Source of the DNA: JAYEHL01 sp041653935
GTDB taxonomy: Bacteria; Chloroflexota; Dehalococcoidia; E44-bin15
Length of the DNA: 64,000 bases
Assembly (NCBI GenBank): GCA_041653935.1
Contig: JBAZEO010000004.1
Coordinates: forward strand, 34,691 to 98,690
Direction of reading: 5' to 3'
In this document: one piece after another, positions 38,864 through 46,624 of the stretch
Layout of the letters: each line of letters opens with the position of its first letter
Numbering within the stretch: the stretch's first letter is position 1
Notes under the pieces: generated by a model
Told to the model about the DNA's origin: nothing
The model's database searches: none
Seen by the model: only the letters and a program-made list of their open reading frames with translations
Position numbers and translations under genes: made by a program

Positions 38864-39640
38864 CTATGTCGTCACCCTGATCGGCTGATGGCCTGACTTC
38901 GACGATGCCTTCCTAGCCTTTCCTTGGAATCTTGAGACCTTGGATTGGATTTCAAAAATCTTGCTGTTACTTATGAACAGAGACGAGAAAGGCCTGGTCA
39001 GGAGCCCTGAGGCTATCTTGACGACATCCCCATCGTTCTCCGCCATGGAGTCCAAGGCCATGGTGAGGGTTCTCGGGCAAGTGAGGCGTCTTTCCAGGCC
39101 CTCTCCTGCGCAATCGATGATGCCGTGGACTGACGCCTGCTCCATTATCCTATCGACCATCTCTAAAACCTCTCGTTGCCCTGCGTACCTGTCCTTCCAG
39201 TAGCTAATCTGGTGTTCAACGGCATCCTTGTCCATATTCATGTTGATGACGCACCATCTCGACAGCATGGCACTGCTTATGCCGTCGCCGCCACCCCATT
39301 CTGGAGGGTTGGCGGCGGCCATGATGACGGTCGACTCCGGTATCCCGAATGATCCAGGGTCGACGACGAGGGAGAGCAGGGTGTCCGCCACCTCCCTCCG
39401 CGACTTGTCTATCTCGTCCAGGAACAGGCAAGTTGTCTTTCCTGCTCGGTCCGCCTCCTGCAGCTGCCTGATGAACTTAGGCACCGTGCGCTGCTCCTCG
39501 CCGTCCTTGATGAACGGTATACCGCTCACGTCCTCCTCGGCTGAGGACGAGAGCAGCAGGACTTCGACGTGGTCGTACTTAGCCTTAACGCGGGCGGTCT
39601 TGCCGATGCCCGGTGGTCCTACTAGCAGTTTTGGGATCAT
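38864..39640 (-). CDS. MoxR-type AAA+ ATPase
   Basis: A 258-residue AAA+ protein with Walker A GPPGIGKT (K14), Walker B CLFLDEIDK (D75, E76) and sensor 1 AAANPPEW (N111). MoxR ATPases act with VWA partners to insert cofactors or remodel complexes. Here the partner is the adjacent zincin-VWA gene, so the two likely form one machine. Confidence 0.85.
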   Translation of the reverse strand: MIPKLLVGPPGIGKTARVKAKYDHVEVLLLSSSAEEDVSGIPFIKDGEEQRTVPKFIRQLQEADRAGKTTCLFLDEIDKSRREVADTLLSLVVDPGSFGIPESTVIMAAANPPEWGGGDGISSAMLSRWCVINMNMDKDAVEHQISYWKDRYAGQREVLEMVDRIMEQASVHGIIDCAGEGLERRLTCPRTLTMALDSMAENDGDVVKIASGLLTRPFSSLFISNSKIFEIQSKVSRFQGKARKASSKSGHQPIRVTT

Positions 39641-39673
39641 ACTGGTGAAACAATTTAGCTCGTTAGCCTATGC

Positions 39674-39997
39674 TTAGGCCGTCTTGGTGCCATTGAACTC
39701 GTACAGCGCGATCGAGTCGAAGATGCCGATAACGCTGTCGATCGGGAACACCGCCTTCTGGTCAGGGGCCAGGAGGTTGAGCTTGACCTTCGCGTCTTTG
39801 CTGCCCTTAGCGACGCCGAAAACGCCTCCGGAGCCCTCGTAGCCGTCGAACATCGCCGCGTCAGCGAGGGTGATGTAGCCCTCGGGAGTCGCGATTTCGC
39901 GGCCGAAGAAGTAGAAGCCCTCCTTGATGCAGAGGACCACCCAGTGCTGGTTTGCGGAATTAGCTGAGCTGTTAGCATTGTTCTTGACGTTAGCCAT
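39674..39997 (-). CDS. Conserved-looking small phage protein
   Basis: Encodes 107 residues. After an Asn/Ser-rich start, the core HWVVLCIKEGFYFFGREI then GYEGSGGVFGVAKG resembles small unknown proteins of phage early regions. It is preceded by a promoter-like module copy (40036-40064). Confidence 0.55.
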   Translation of the reverse strand: MANVKNNANSSANSANQHWVVLCIKEGFYFFGREIATPEGYITLADAAMFDGYEGSGGVFGVAKGSKDAKVKLNLLAPDQKAVFPIDSVIGIFDSIALYEFNGTKTA

Positions 39998-40035
39998 AGA
40001 AGTTTTTGCATGGCAGTCTTTTGCCAGGCGGTTAG

Positions 40036-40080
40036 ATAATAAGTGCCTGTTTTTTTGGGCGTAAGGCGGCGCCGCTATTG
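40036..40080 (-). promoter_or_regulatory. Intergenic module copy c, possible promoter
   Basis: The - strand carries TTACGC (40064-40059), a 17-base A-rich spacer and TATTAT (40041-40036), 39 bases before the ATG at 39997. The spacing is that of a sigma-70 promoter with a weak -35 box. The same core occurs at 36127, 37494 and 40663. Confidence 0.45.
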
Positions 40081-40103
40081 TTTTGTCTTGTCATGGCGTT
40101 TAG

Positions 40104-40214
40104 TTAGTCCTCTATCGCGTCTACCTCGTCGATGTCGGTGTTTCCGCAACCCGGGCAGACCTTCTCTCCTCCGTTTGGCCACTCCAGGAGGCACTTCGTG
40201 CAGATGTAGTTCAT
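40104..40214 (-). CDS. Zinc-ribbon microprotein
   Basis: Encodes 36 residues. CTKC (5-8) and CPGCG (20-24) form a complete minimal zinc ribbon, with an acidic tail. Confidence 0.55.
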   Translation of the reverse strand: MNYICTKCLLEWPNGGEKVCPGCGNTDIDEVDAIED

Positions 40215-40223
40215 ATGTTTGTG

Positions 40224-40361
40224 TTACTTGTTCTTAATCTTCTCGAGTTCCCTCTTGAAGTTTTGGTAGACCTGATCTGCCTGAGACGGGCCAAGGTCGA
40301 ATGATTTAAGCATTGCCGTACTTAAGGCTGACAGAACTTTACCCTTGAGTTCCTTGTTCAT
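40224..40361 (-). CDS. Small helical protein
   Basis: Encodes 45 residues, helical with a basic C-terminus (NFKRELEKIKNK). It fits exactly between its neighbours. Confidence 0.5.
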   Translation of the reverse strand: MNKELKGKVLSALSTAMLKSFDLGPSQADQVYQNFKRELEKIKNK

Positions 40362-40368
40362 ATTGTCG

Positions 40369-40626
40369 TTAGTGTTTAGGGCCGAAGCACGTGCCGCAGC
40401 CGTACGTGCATTTATAGCCGTCGCATGTCTTGTCGCAGTTGCCTGTGTCGGTCAGTGGGTAGTTTCCGCACTCGCATTGCTTCTCTATGATGCAATGATC
40501 CATGATGTAGGACTCTACACTTGCGTTCGAGGTTACTACCTGCTCCGTAAAGTCAAGCCACGCACACTGCTCGTCTGTCTCTTCTGACTCAAACTCGAAC
40601 TTTACCTCGAATTTAAACTTAGACAT
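40369..40626 (-). CDS. Cysteine-rich small protein
   Basis: Encodes 85 residues. The N-terminal half alternates Phe/Glu/Lys strands. The C-terminal half has nine cysteines (CECG, NCDKTC, CTYGCGTC) and may bind metal. Function unknown. Confidence 0.5.
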   Translation of the reverse strand: MSKFKFEVKFEFESEETDEQCAWLDFTEQVVTSNASVESYIMDHCIIEKQCECGNYPLTDTGNCDKTCDGYKCTYGCGTCFGPKH

Positions 40627-40662
40627 ATTATCTTCTATCCAGTTTTGGCTTAGGTTAGTTAG

Positions 40663-40698
40663 ATGCCGTTTTTTTGGGCGTAGGCGGCGCCGCTATGT
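40663..40698 (-). repeat. Intergenic module, copy d
   Basis: A shorter copy of the shared core (GCCGTTTTTTTGGGCGTAGG), 37 bases upstream of the 40369 gene start. Confidence 0.5.
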
Positions 40699-40730
40699 TA
40701 GTTAGACGTTTTGCAGAATCTGTGCGCGAT

Positions 40731-40748
40731 AACGTCTTGCTCAGGACG
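40731..40748. repeat. Short intergenic hairpin, family copy 2
   Basis: AACGTCTTGCTCAGGACG, identical to the copy at 41292-41309. Confidence 0.5.
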
Positions 40749-40787
40749 ATCAGCGTTTACTCCGCTGTTCCGTTTTGCCTCGGTGAT

Positions 40788-40925
40788 GCACTCCGCCGAT
40801 CTGAATGGGTAAGGCAACGCACTCCGCCGATCTGAATGGGTAAGGCAACGCACTCCGCCGATCTGAATGGGTAAGGCAACGCACTCCGCCGATCTGAATG
40901 GGTAAGGCAACGCACTCCGCCGATC
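40788..40925. repeat. 31-bp tandem repeat, four copies plus a part
   Basis: Four identical units (40788, 40819, 40850, 40881) and 14 bases of a fifth. Frames across it just translate the repeat. The stretch 40699-41019 otherwise holds no gene. Confidence 0.9.
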
Positions 40926-41019
40926 GAAATACGCTTAGGAATTACTTCCTCCTGGACTAAAAAAGACGGTATCACCCGCCCCAACGAGAGTGTCACACTG
41001 ATGTACTATTAGACTTGAA

Positions 41020-41244
41020 TTAACGACACATGTCGTACTCGTAGGTGCTAGAAAGTGGCAAAGCACAGCAGATGCTGACTACCCCGCCAATGTCGTCTAC
41101 CTCGAGCCAATATGCTCCCTGCATCCCGTACTCGCATGGGCTTCCCTCAGTCGGAGAGCCGTCTGCGATGAAGGAACGAAGAACAGAACTTGTAATGACC
41201 AGTGCCGCGATGACGCCACAGGTGACGACGAGCGGGTTGGTCAC
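41020..41244 (-). CDS. Small exported or membrane protein
   Basis: Encodes 74 residues from a GTG start. Residues 4-20 are hydrophobic (LVVTCGVIAALVITSSV), followed by a polar domain with several cysteines. A signal anchor is likely. Confidence 0.45.
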   Translation of the reverse strand: MTNPLVVTCGVIAALVITSSVLRSFIADGSPTEGSPCEYGMQGAYWLEVDDIGGVVSICCALPLSSTYEYDMCR

Positions 41245-41291
41245 GATACGCTTAAGAATAACCTTTACACCTCCCCTTCTAGTCGCAGTTT

Positions 41292-41309
41292 AACGTCTTG
41301 CTCAGGACG
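41292..41309. repeat. Short intergenic hairpin, family copy 3
   Basis: Same AACGTCTTGCTCAGGACG hairpin as at 40731. Confidence 0.5.
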
Positions 41310-41320
41310 GTGACAGCCAC

Positions 41321-41737
41321 CTAGAATACCTCCTCGACGTCGTAGGCAGCCGCGCATGACTCGATGACGTCACTGTACGACGCAAGCGTGCCGTAATAGA
41401 TGGTGTCGAAGCACTGCTCGAACGTCTCGCTCTCCTCAACGGCGATGTGGTAGTAAGAAACGTTCTCCCTTCTAATTGCTTCGTAGTACATTTCTCTCAT
41501 CTCAGCATAGCTACCGCTTAGTAAGTTGAACTCTTCCTCCAGCCTCGCGTACTCCGCGTCGGCCTCGTCCTTCCACCTCTCGCAGCTGTAAGAGGTGGCT
41601 ATTGCCTCTTCCCTCAGCCTGACCACATCAGAGTGGCTGCTGACTAGAACGCCTAACAAACTGAGTAGGCCGATTATACAGATGATGATCACTGTGATGA
41701 GTAAGACCTTTTCCTTCCTCTTGCCATCGTATTCCAT
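41321..41737 (-). CDS. Membrane-anchored coiled-coil protein
   Basis: Encodes 138 residues. After a basic N-terminus, residues 12-32 form a transmembrane helix. A coiled coil (DEADAEYARLEEEFNLL) and an acidic helical tail with two cysteines follow, probably outside the cytoplasm. The layout recalls phage spanin or i-spanin-like proteins, but no lysis gene is nearby. Confidence 0.55.
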   Translation of the reverse strand: MEYDGKRKEKVLLITVIIICIIGLLSLLGVLVSSHSDVVRLREEAIATSYSCERWKDEADAEYARLEEEFNLLSGSYAEMREMYYEAIRRENVSYYHIAVEESETFEQCFDTIYYGTLASYSDVIESCAAAYDVEEVF

Positions 41738-42221
41738 ACGTGTGCATGGTTAGCCTGGGTCTAATCGCCCAGCCCCTCTTCTCCTAACGAAAGGAGAAGA
41801 AAGGCAGAGAGAAAAGATAGAGGAAAGAGCAGGGAAAAGTACAGGAGAAAGAGAGAAGAAAGAAAGAGAAAGAATAGATTGGGTAGGGGGGTGTTTACTT
41901 TTCGGGACCCACATCCCCTACCCCCTTACCCCTAGCCATCCCGCGCGTCCCGCGCAATTTTTTTTACTTCTAGCCCTCCCGCGCGTCCCGCGCCATCCCG
42001 CGCAATTTTTTTTACTTCTAGCCCTCCCGCGCCCTCCCGCGCCCCCTCCCGCGCCCTCCCGCGCGTCCCGCGCCCTCCCGCGCCATCCCGCGCCATCCCG
42101 CGCCATCCCGCGCCATCCCGCGCCATCCCGCGGCCCCTCCCGCGCCATCCCCAAAAAATTCCCCAAAAAAATTCCCAAAAAAAAAAGAGCCGGCCGCGCC
42201 TTGCGACCGACCCCCCCCAGC
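41738..42221. repeat. Purine tract and CCCGCGCCATCC repeats, gene-free
   Basis: A purine-rich tract (41785-41885) with an 8-bp hairpin (CTTCTCCT/AGGAGAAG) is followed by dense repeats of CCATCCCGCG and two copies of a GCGCAATTTTTTTTACTTC unit. No gene is seen. Confidence 0.7.
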
Positions 42222-42761
42222 CTACCGCCCGACCGCGCGCATCGCGGCCCTCCCGGCGTCCCGCGGCGCCCTGGAGGCGTCATGGGCGGCCGCGTAGCGG
42301 CCCTCCATGGACGCCCAGTCTCTCGCTATGCCCTCGGGGAGTTGCGCACGGCCCGCTGGACGCGCGGCCGGCCACGTCCCCTCGCACATGGACACCGCCT
42401 CGCCCATCCCGGCGAGGGCGTGGCGCGACAGCGCCTCCGCCACGTCGCCGATCGGGGCCTCCATCGCGTCCCAGGCGCGGAAGAGCGCGCGGGCCTCGCG
42501 GGCCATCGCCTCCGCGGCCCTCCTCGTCGCGAACAGGCCGCGCGCGTCAACGAGCCTGCGCCACTCTCCGCCGCGCGACAGCGGCACGAACGGCATGGCG
42601 AGCAGGCGGAGGTGGTACGGCGAGGCCGCGGCGATCGCCGCCACGACCTCCTCGATCCTCACCTCGTCGGCCTCGGCGCGCCGCGCGCCGGCCGTGACCT
42701 TCAGCATCGCCTCGTCGTGCGGCGTCATGACGAGGGCGACGACGTTCTTCTTGTTGCCCAT
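42222..42761 (-). CDS. GC-rich Ala/Arg-rich protein, possibly acquired
   Basis: About 179 residues from ATG 42761 (MGNKKNVVAL), where the leader is A-rich. Helical throughout, very rich in Ala, Arg and Glu, with strong G/C in third codon positions unlike its neighbours. Continuous amphipathic helices argue that it is real. No family is recognised. It lies between repeat blocks. Confidence 0.5.
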   Translation of the reverse strand: MGNKKNVVALVMTPHDEAMLKVTAGARRAEADEVRIEEVVAAIAAASPYHLRLLAMPFVPLSRGGEWRRLVDARGLFATRRAAEAMAREARALFRAWDAMEAPIGDVAEALSRHALAGMGEAVSMCEGTWPAARPAGRAQLPEGIARDWASMEGRYAAAHDASRAPRDAGRAAMRAVGR

Positions 42762-42911
42762 TTTTTTGTTTTTTCCAGGAGTCGGGGCCATTTCGCCCTC
42801 CCCCATGCCTTGACCGTATACCCAGTCGCGGGAGGCGGTCAAGCGCACGAAAAAGGGAGGGCGGGCCAAAGCTGGCCTGTCCCTCCCGGTAAGGCGTTGG
42901 AGGCGAATCTC

Positions 42912-43160
42912 CTTCAGCAGCGAAGCTTCTTCAGCAGCGAAGCTTCTTCAGCAGCGAAGCTTCTTCAGCAGCGAAGCTTCTTCAGCNNNNNNNNNNNNNN
43001 NNNNNNNNNNNNNNNNNNNNNNNNNNNNNNNNNNNNNNNNNNNNNNNNNNNNNNNNNNNNNNNNNNNNNNNNNNNNNNNNNNNNNNCTTCAGCAGCGAAG
43101 CTTCTTCAGCAGCGAAGCTTCTTCAGCAGCGAAGCTTCTTCAGCAGCGAAGCTTCTTCAG
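42912..43160. repeat. 17-bp tandem repeat with assembly gap
   Basis: CTTCAGCAGCGAAGCTT repeats head to tail on both sides of 100 N (42987-43086). The true array length is unknown. It ends inside the stop region of the next gene. Confidence 0.95.
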
Positions 43161-43315
43161 CCGTGCAGCGTCCTCTTGAGGTGGTCGATGATCTCCACGA
43201 CCAGCTTGTCGTAGTCGTCCTGCCGCGACGGGCCGTAGGCGTTAAGCAGCGCCTCGGCGCGGATGGTCAGCCTCCTCGCCCTCTCGAGTATGATCAGCCT
43301 CTCCATGTCGGTCAT
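43157..43315 (-). CDS. Small helical protein
   Basis: Encodes 52 residues from ATG 43315 (MTDMERLIILERARRL), which overlaps the upstream stop (ATGA). Helical, charged. Its stop codon lies in the 17-bp repeat. Confidence 0.5.
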   Translation of the reverse strand: MTDMERLIILERARRLTIRAEALLNAYGPSRQDDYDKLVVEIIDHLKRTLHG

Positions 43316-43458
43316 GGCTTCTCCTTCGGCATTGGGTGGTACGGGTAACCGCAATAGACGCAGGCGTATGCCCTCGGGTCATTCTCCGGGATGACGTGTA
43401 TCCTGACGTGCCTGCGCTTCCTTTTGCAGAAGTCGCAGTATCGGACCGTGAACGACAT
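43312..43458 (-). CDS. Zinc-ribbon microprotein
   Basis: Encodes 48 residues. CDFC (8-11) and CVYCG (33-37) flank a basic strand region, giving a complete zinc ribbon. Confidence 0.55.
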   Translation of the reverse strand: MSFTVRYCDFCKRKRRHVRIHVIPENDPRAYACVYCGYPYHPMPKEKP

Positions 43459-43459
43459 T

Positions 43460-43570
43460 TCAGTACCTCCTCTTGCACCTGGCGCACTCCATCGTCACCC
43501 CGCCGGTGCCGTTCGGCCTGGCGACGGTGACGCTTGAGCCGCACTCGCATTTTGTTTCCGTCTTTTTCAT
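43460..43570 (-). CDS. Zinc-ribbon microprotein
   Basis: Encodes 36 residues. CECG (8-11) and CARC (29-32) form a minimal ribbon, with a basic end. Confidence 0.55.
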   Translation of the reverse strand: MKKTETKCECGSSVTVARPNGTGGVTMECARCKRRY

Positions 43571-43620
43571 TTTTGTTCGGTGGGTTTTGCCTCTTGCCCC
43601 TCACCGGTAAGTATATCACG

Positions 43621-43646
43621 AAAAAAGCGCGTGTGGGCGCGCTTTT
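43621..43646 (-). terminator. Intrinsic terminator
   Basis: The - strand hairpin AAAAGCGCG/CGCGCTTTT is followed by a T-run. It begins at the stop codon of the 43646 gene. Confidence 0.8.
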
Positions 43647-44038
43647 CATTTGGCGTCGGCGTACATGGCCGACATCTCCTCGTATGACCCGTTCCCGGCG
43701 CGCGACATCCTCCGCAGGTACCACGACCCGCCGTCGACGGCCAGGTTGCCGCACCGGCACTTCCTGAAGTCATGGAGGCTGGCGGAAGTGACGGTCTCGC
43801 CGCACTCCAGGCACTTGGCCCGGTTGATCCGCCAGTCGCCGGTGTTCCAGAACTTTCGCTCCTCGGCCGTCATCTCGTCGTGGTCGTGGAATCTGCAGGC
43901 GTAGCACTTGGGGTACTTGCCGCAGTAGCACCGGCGGCCGTCCTCGAGAACCTTGGGGACGAACCCGTCGGGGTCGGCCACGACGGGATGCTCCCGGCCG
44001 TCCTCGCCTGTCACGGTGATGAAATTGCGTGTTTTCAT
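43646..44038 (-). CDS. Zinc-ribbon protein with DUF7695-like C-terminus
   Basis: Encodes 130 residues. A first cysteine group (CYCGKYPKCYACRFH) is followed by CLECGETVTSASLHDFRKC and CGNLAVDGGSWYLRR. The latter pattern resembles the DUF7695 zinc domain common in phages. Role unknown. Confidence 0.6.
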   Translation of the reverse strand: MKTRNFITVTGEDGREHPVVADPDGFVPKVLEDGRRCYCGKYPKCYACRFHDHDEMTAEERKFWNTGDWRINRAKCLECGETVTSASLHDFRKCRCGNLAVDGGSWYLRRMSRAGNGSYEEMSAMYADAK

Positions 44039-44848
44039 GTCAGTGATGTTGTTTTGGTTGGTGCATGTTTTGGCGTGAACGGCGGGTGTGCGTGCAATCG
44101 ACGCGCTCTTCTTGAAGATCTTGTGAGCTGGAAGGCACGAATTTAACGTTTCACGGGGGCTTCCACGGAGGTCGTGGCCTTAAGGGTATCATTTGACATT
44201 TATGGAGTTTTTTTCTGTCCTGGAGCCTCACATGACTTCAGGCGCGATTTTGCCCGGGAATATTCGCCCGGGAGTCTTTTGGTTGTCTCACGCTTTTGGC
44301 TTGACGGCGGTTGGACAGGCGACGATTTGGCTCAATGTGAGCAGTGTCACGTCGCATGGGTAAGTCGGCACTTTGTCCCCGATGGCTTGATGCGGTGCCT
44401 TGTTGGCTTCATGGCTTTCGCTCAGCCACCGCTATAGCCACACGTTTTCGGCGTCTACCTATTCCGCCACTGTCCACTCCGCCGTCACGCCGGCCGTCCC
44501 GCGGACGGCCACGTGAGGAGCTAGGCGTTTCCCCCGTTGTGGCACAAGTCTCCGCAATCAATGGAACAACGGCTCTCGGGGGCTTTCTGCCCATGTATAT
44601 CTTCGGGCAGGTGATTAGTCTTGCCATGCACGGCCATTTTTGCGGCCGGATTCAGCCCGTGCGCCGGAAGGCGTGACCAAGAGCGGGGTCCTGTAGGAAA
44701 GCCTGGCCGGAAGGCCAGCGGCAGCCTCTAGGATCCAGCCCATGCTTGTCGTGGTCACGCGTGCAGGGGCACGGTACTTGTACCTTGACTGTACCCTACC
44801 GCGACACCCGCGGGACGTCAAGGGCGCGGATTGCCGCGGGAAGGTGGG
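44039..44848. other. Gene-free stretch with structured segments
   Basis: Beyond the dispersed repeat copy (44127-44232) no gene is supported. Strong hairpins include GGCCGTCC/GGACGGCC (about 44490-44508) and CTGGCC/GGCCAG closed by GGAA (about 44705-44720). Confidence 0.5.
44127..44232. repeat. Dispersed intergenic repeat, copy 2
   Basis: Matches 28534-28639: 46 identical bases, then a variable 12-base spacer, then about 48 similar bases with ATCATTTGAC and a T-run. Confidence 0.85.
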
Positions 44849-45388
44849 TCACGTCGTTGCCTTGATCCCGCTGACGACGCACTTGTAGGTTTCTAACCAT
44901 TCTGAATGCTCGACGTTATCCTTCACGCTGTCTTTTCCGGCCAGCGTCACGTTCCTGACCACTGACTTTTCCTCGACCGTGGAATTACCGCCGACACTTG
45001 ACCTGATGACGACTGACTTACCGGTGACGATGGCCAACCCGCCGATCGTCGACTTGTCGCACACGATGGCATGGCCACGCAACTTGGACCCATCCGTGGC
45101 GACCGACTCATCGCACAGCGTTGCTTTCTTCGACAGAATGCATTTTCCTTTCGCGACCGAACCGCCGATGAGGAGTGCATCCTCCCTCACGCTCGATGAT
45201 TCGATGGCCTTCGAGTCGTCGAATATCCATGACGTGCCGCCCTGGGACAGGTTATCTGGTCCTTCCACCAGTCCTCCCCTTTCCCCCTTCTTGACCGTCC
45301 TCTTGAGCCTGATGATCGTGAACTCTTCATCGGCCACGATCCTCTTGAGCCCCGTCTTGGCGTCGTCTTCCAAAGTGTATTTCGACAT
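44849..45388 (-). CDS. Beta-solenoid-like protein
   Basis: Encodes 179 residues. From about residue 60, short strands recur with small-residue turns (REDALLIGGSVAKGKCIL, GHAIVCDKSTIGGLAIVTG, SVVIRSSVGGNSTVEEKSVV), a pattern like the left-handed beta-helix of hexapeptide proteins. No catalytic His is clear, so a structural or binding role is as likely as transferase activity. It has its own promoter. Confidence 0.6.
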   Translation of the reverse strand: MSKYTLEDDAKTGLKRIVADEEFTIIRLKRTVKKGERGGLVEGPDNLSQGGTSWIFDDSKAIESSSVREDALLIGGSVAKGKCILSKKATLCDESVATDGSKLRGHAIVCDKSTIGGLAIVTGKSVVIRSSVGGNSTVEEKSVVRNVTLAGKDSVKDNVEHSEWLETYKCVVSGIKATT

Positions 45389-45429
45389 AATGCAAAAAAG
45401 TTACATGGTGAGTGCTCACCCTCTTTGGA

Positions 45430-45458
45430 ATAGTAGACATTTTGTTTTTTTGCGTCAA
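45430..45458 (-). promoter_or_regulatory. Sigma-70-type promoter
   Basis: The - strand reads TTGACG (45458-45453), a 17-base A-rich spacer, then TACTAT (45435-45430), about 40 bases before the ATG at 45388. Confidence 0.65.
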
Positions 45459-46624
45459 GACTGTGGAGAAAGTGACTTTTGAAAAATATGCATATAATGA
45501 ACGCGTACGTGCGTGCTTGCGCGTTCTTTCTTCCCACGATTACCCGTGAAGTTATCAAGTGCTGTGATGGTTGGCTCACTGCGTTCGCCAAGACCTGACG
45601 GCTAATGTCCACTTCGCTCCGCTAACGCTACGCTTCGTAGACATTAGCCGTGGTTAAAAGGGCATCATCGGTCTTTTCTTTTTACGGAAACCAATCCATT
45701 CTGACGTCAGCTAACTTAGCTGCTCAGATTTAATCTGTTCAGTCTAAGCCGTTATCCAATGCCTACTCTTTTTGAGCCGGTCATCAGATCCCATCTTCAG
45801 CGTTCCACCCAAGCCTTCAATGGCCCGAGCTTCCTCAACTCAAGTTCATGTGCCATAGGTAATTGGTTCCGTATTACAGAATCAAGCCTATGATCTATCC
45901 CAAGTGAGTGCTTCGTGGGGAGGTCGTGGGTACCCGTGGGAGTCTCGTGGGAGAGCTCGGGGACCCTTGAAAGGCCTCTCGCAAATCGTTTGTCAAATGA
46001 ACGACACACCCCTCAACAGGGCCACCCGATAGGCGGTATCGCAAGGCGAAAGTGTGGCTTAAACTGGCAATTTTTCTACGTTGGGTTACTGTCCAACGAA
46101 TATGGTCTTGGCACTGGCATCGAGGTATTGTTCCCAGCGGCTTGTGCCCACCACTTCCCAAAGATAACTGGTCTTAGCTAAATACGCAAGAGAGTGACCT
46201 TTGGTCCTAACCAAATTATAGCACACGGTTTCACGGAAACGACGGAAACTCGAGTTATGCACATGGGTTGGCTATTGCGCGTTTTTCAGAGGGGGTGTAA
46301 GTTTCACTCACGAACACACTTTGACACACCACCCCCGGTGGGCGCGAAACGCCGCGCTGGCAGCCGGGGACCGCGAATGGCCATGGAAGCCGCGCGGATC
46401 GCGGGAGGCGCTCTCCAGGCGCACTGCCCGCGAGAACGCCGCTGGGTTGCAAACTAGCGGCGAAGCGACACCAGACAAGACATTTCCGATATCTGCTTTA
46501 AGCCAAAAAACCCCGGCCGGGTCTGAGTTTGGCTACGTTCAGTGTACCGTTAATTGGTACCCAATAGGCGCTGTGATTTTTCACTGCGCTCTTTGAGTGC
46601 TAATAAAACATAAAAACATCCATC
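45459..46624. other. 1.2-kb gene-free region, possible structured RNA
   Basis: No convincing gene. It contains a 12-bp inverted repeat ACGGCTAATGTC (45598-45609 with 45640-45651), a hairpin CGTTGG/CCAACG (about 46079-46098), GTGGG spaced four times at 9-11 bases (about 45915-45950) and a hairpin AGCCAAA/TTTGGCT (about 46501-46536). It is the divergent junction between left and right arms. Confidence 0.5.

Noticed and set aside
40698..40996. Frames with repeated PIQIGGVRCLTHSDRRSA
   Set aside because: They are the translated 31-bp repeat in two frames, with no independent coding signal.
42201..43214. 337-residue + strand frame crossing an N gap
   Set aside because: It includes 100 unknown bases and repeat sequence, and is antisense to a better - strand gene.
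44174..44821. Several frames of 60-110 residues on both strands
   Set aside because: They overlap each other, the dispersed repeat and strong hairpins, and lack the start context of neighbouring genes.
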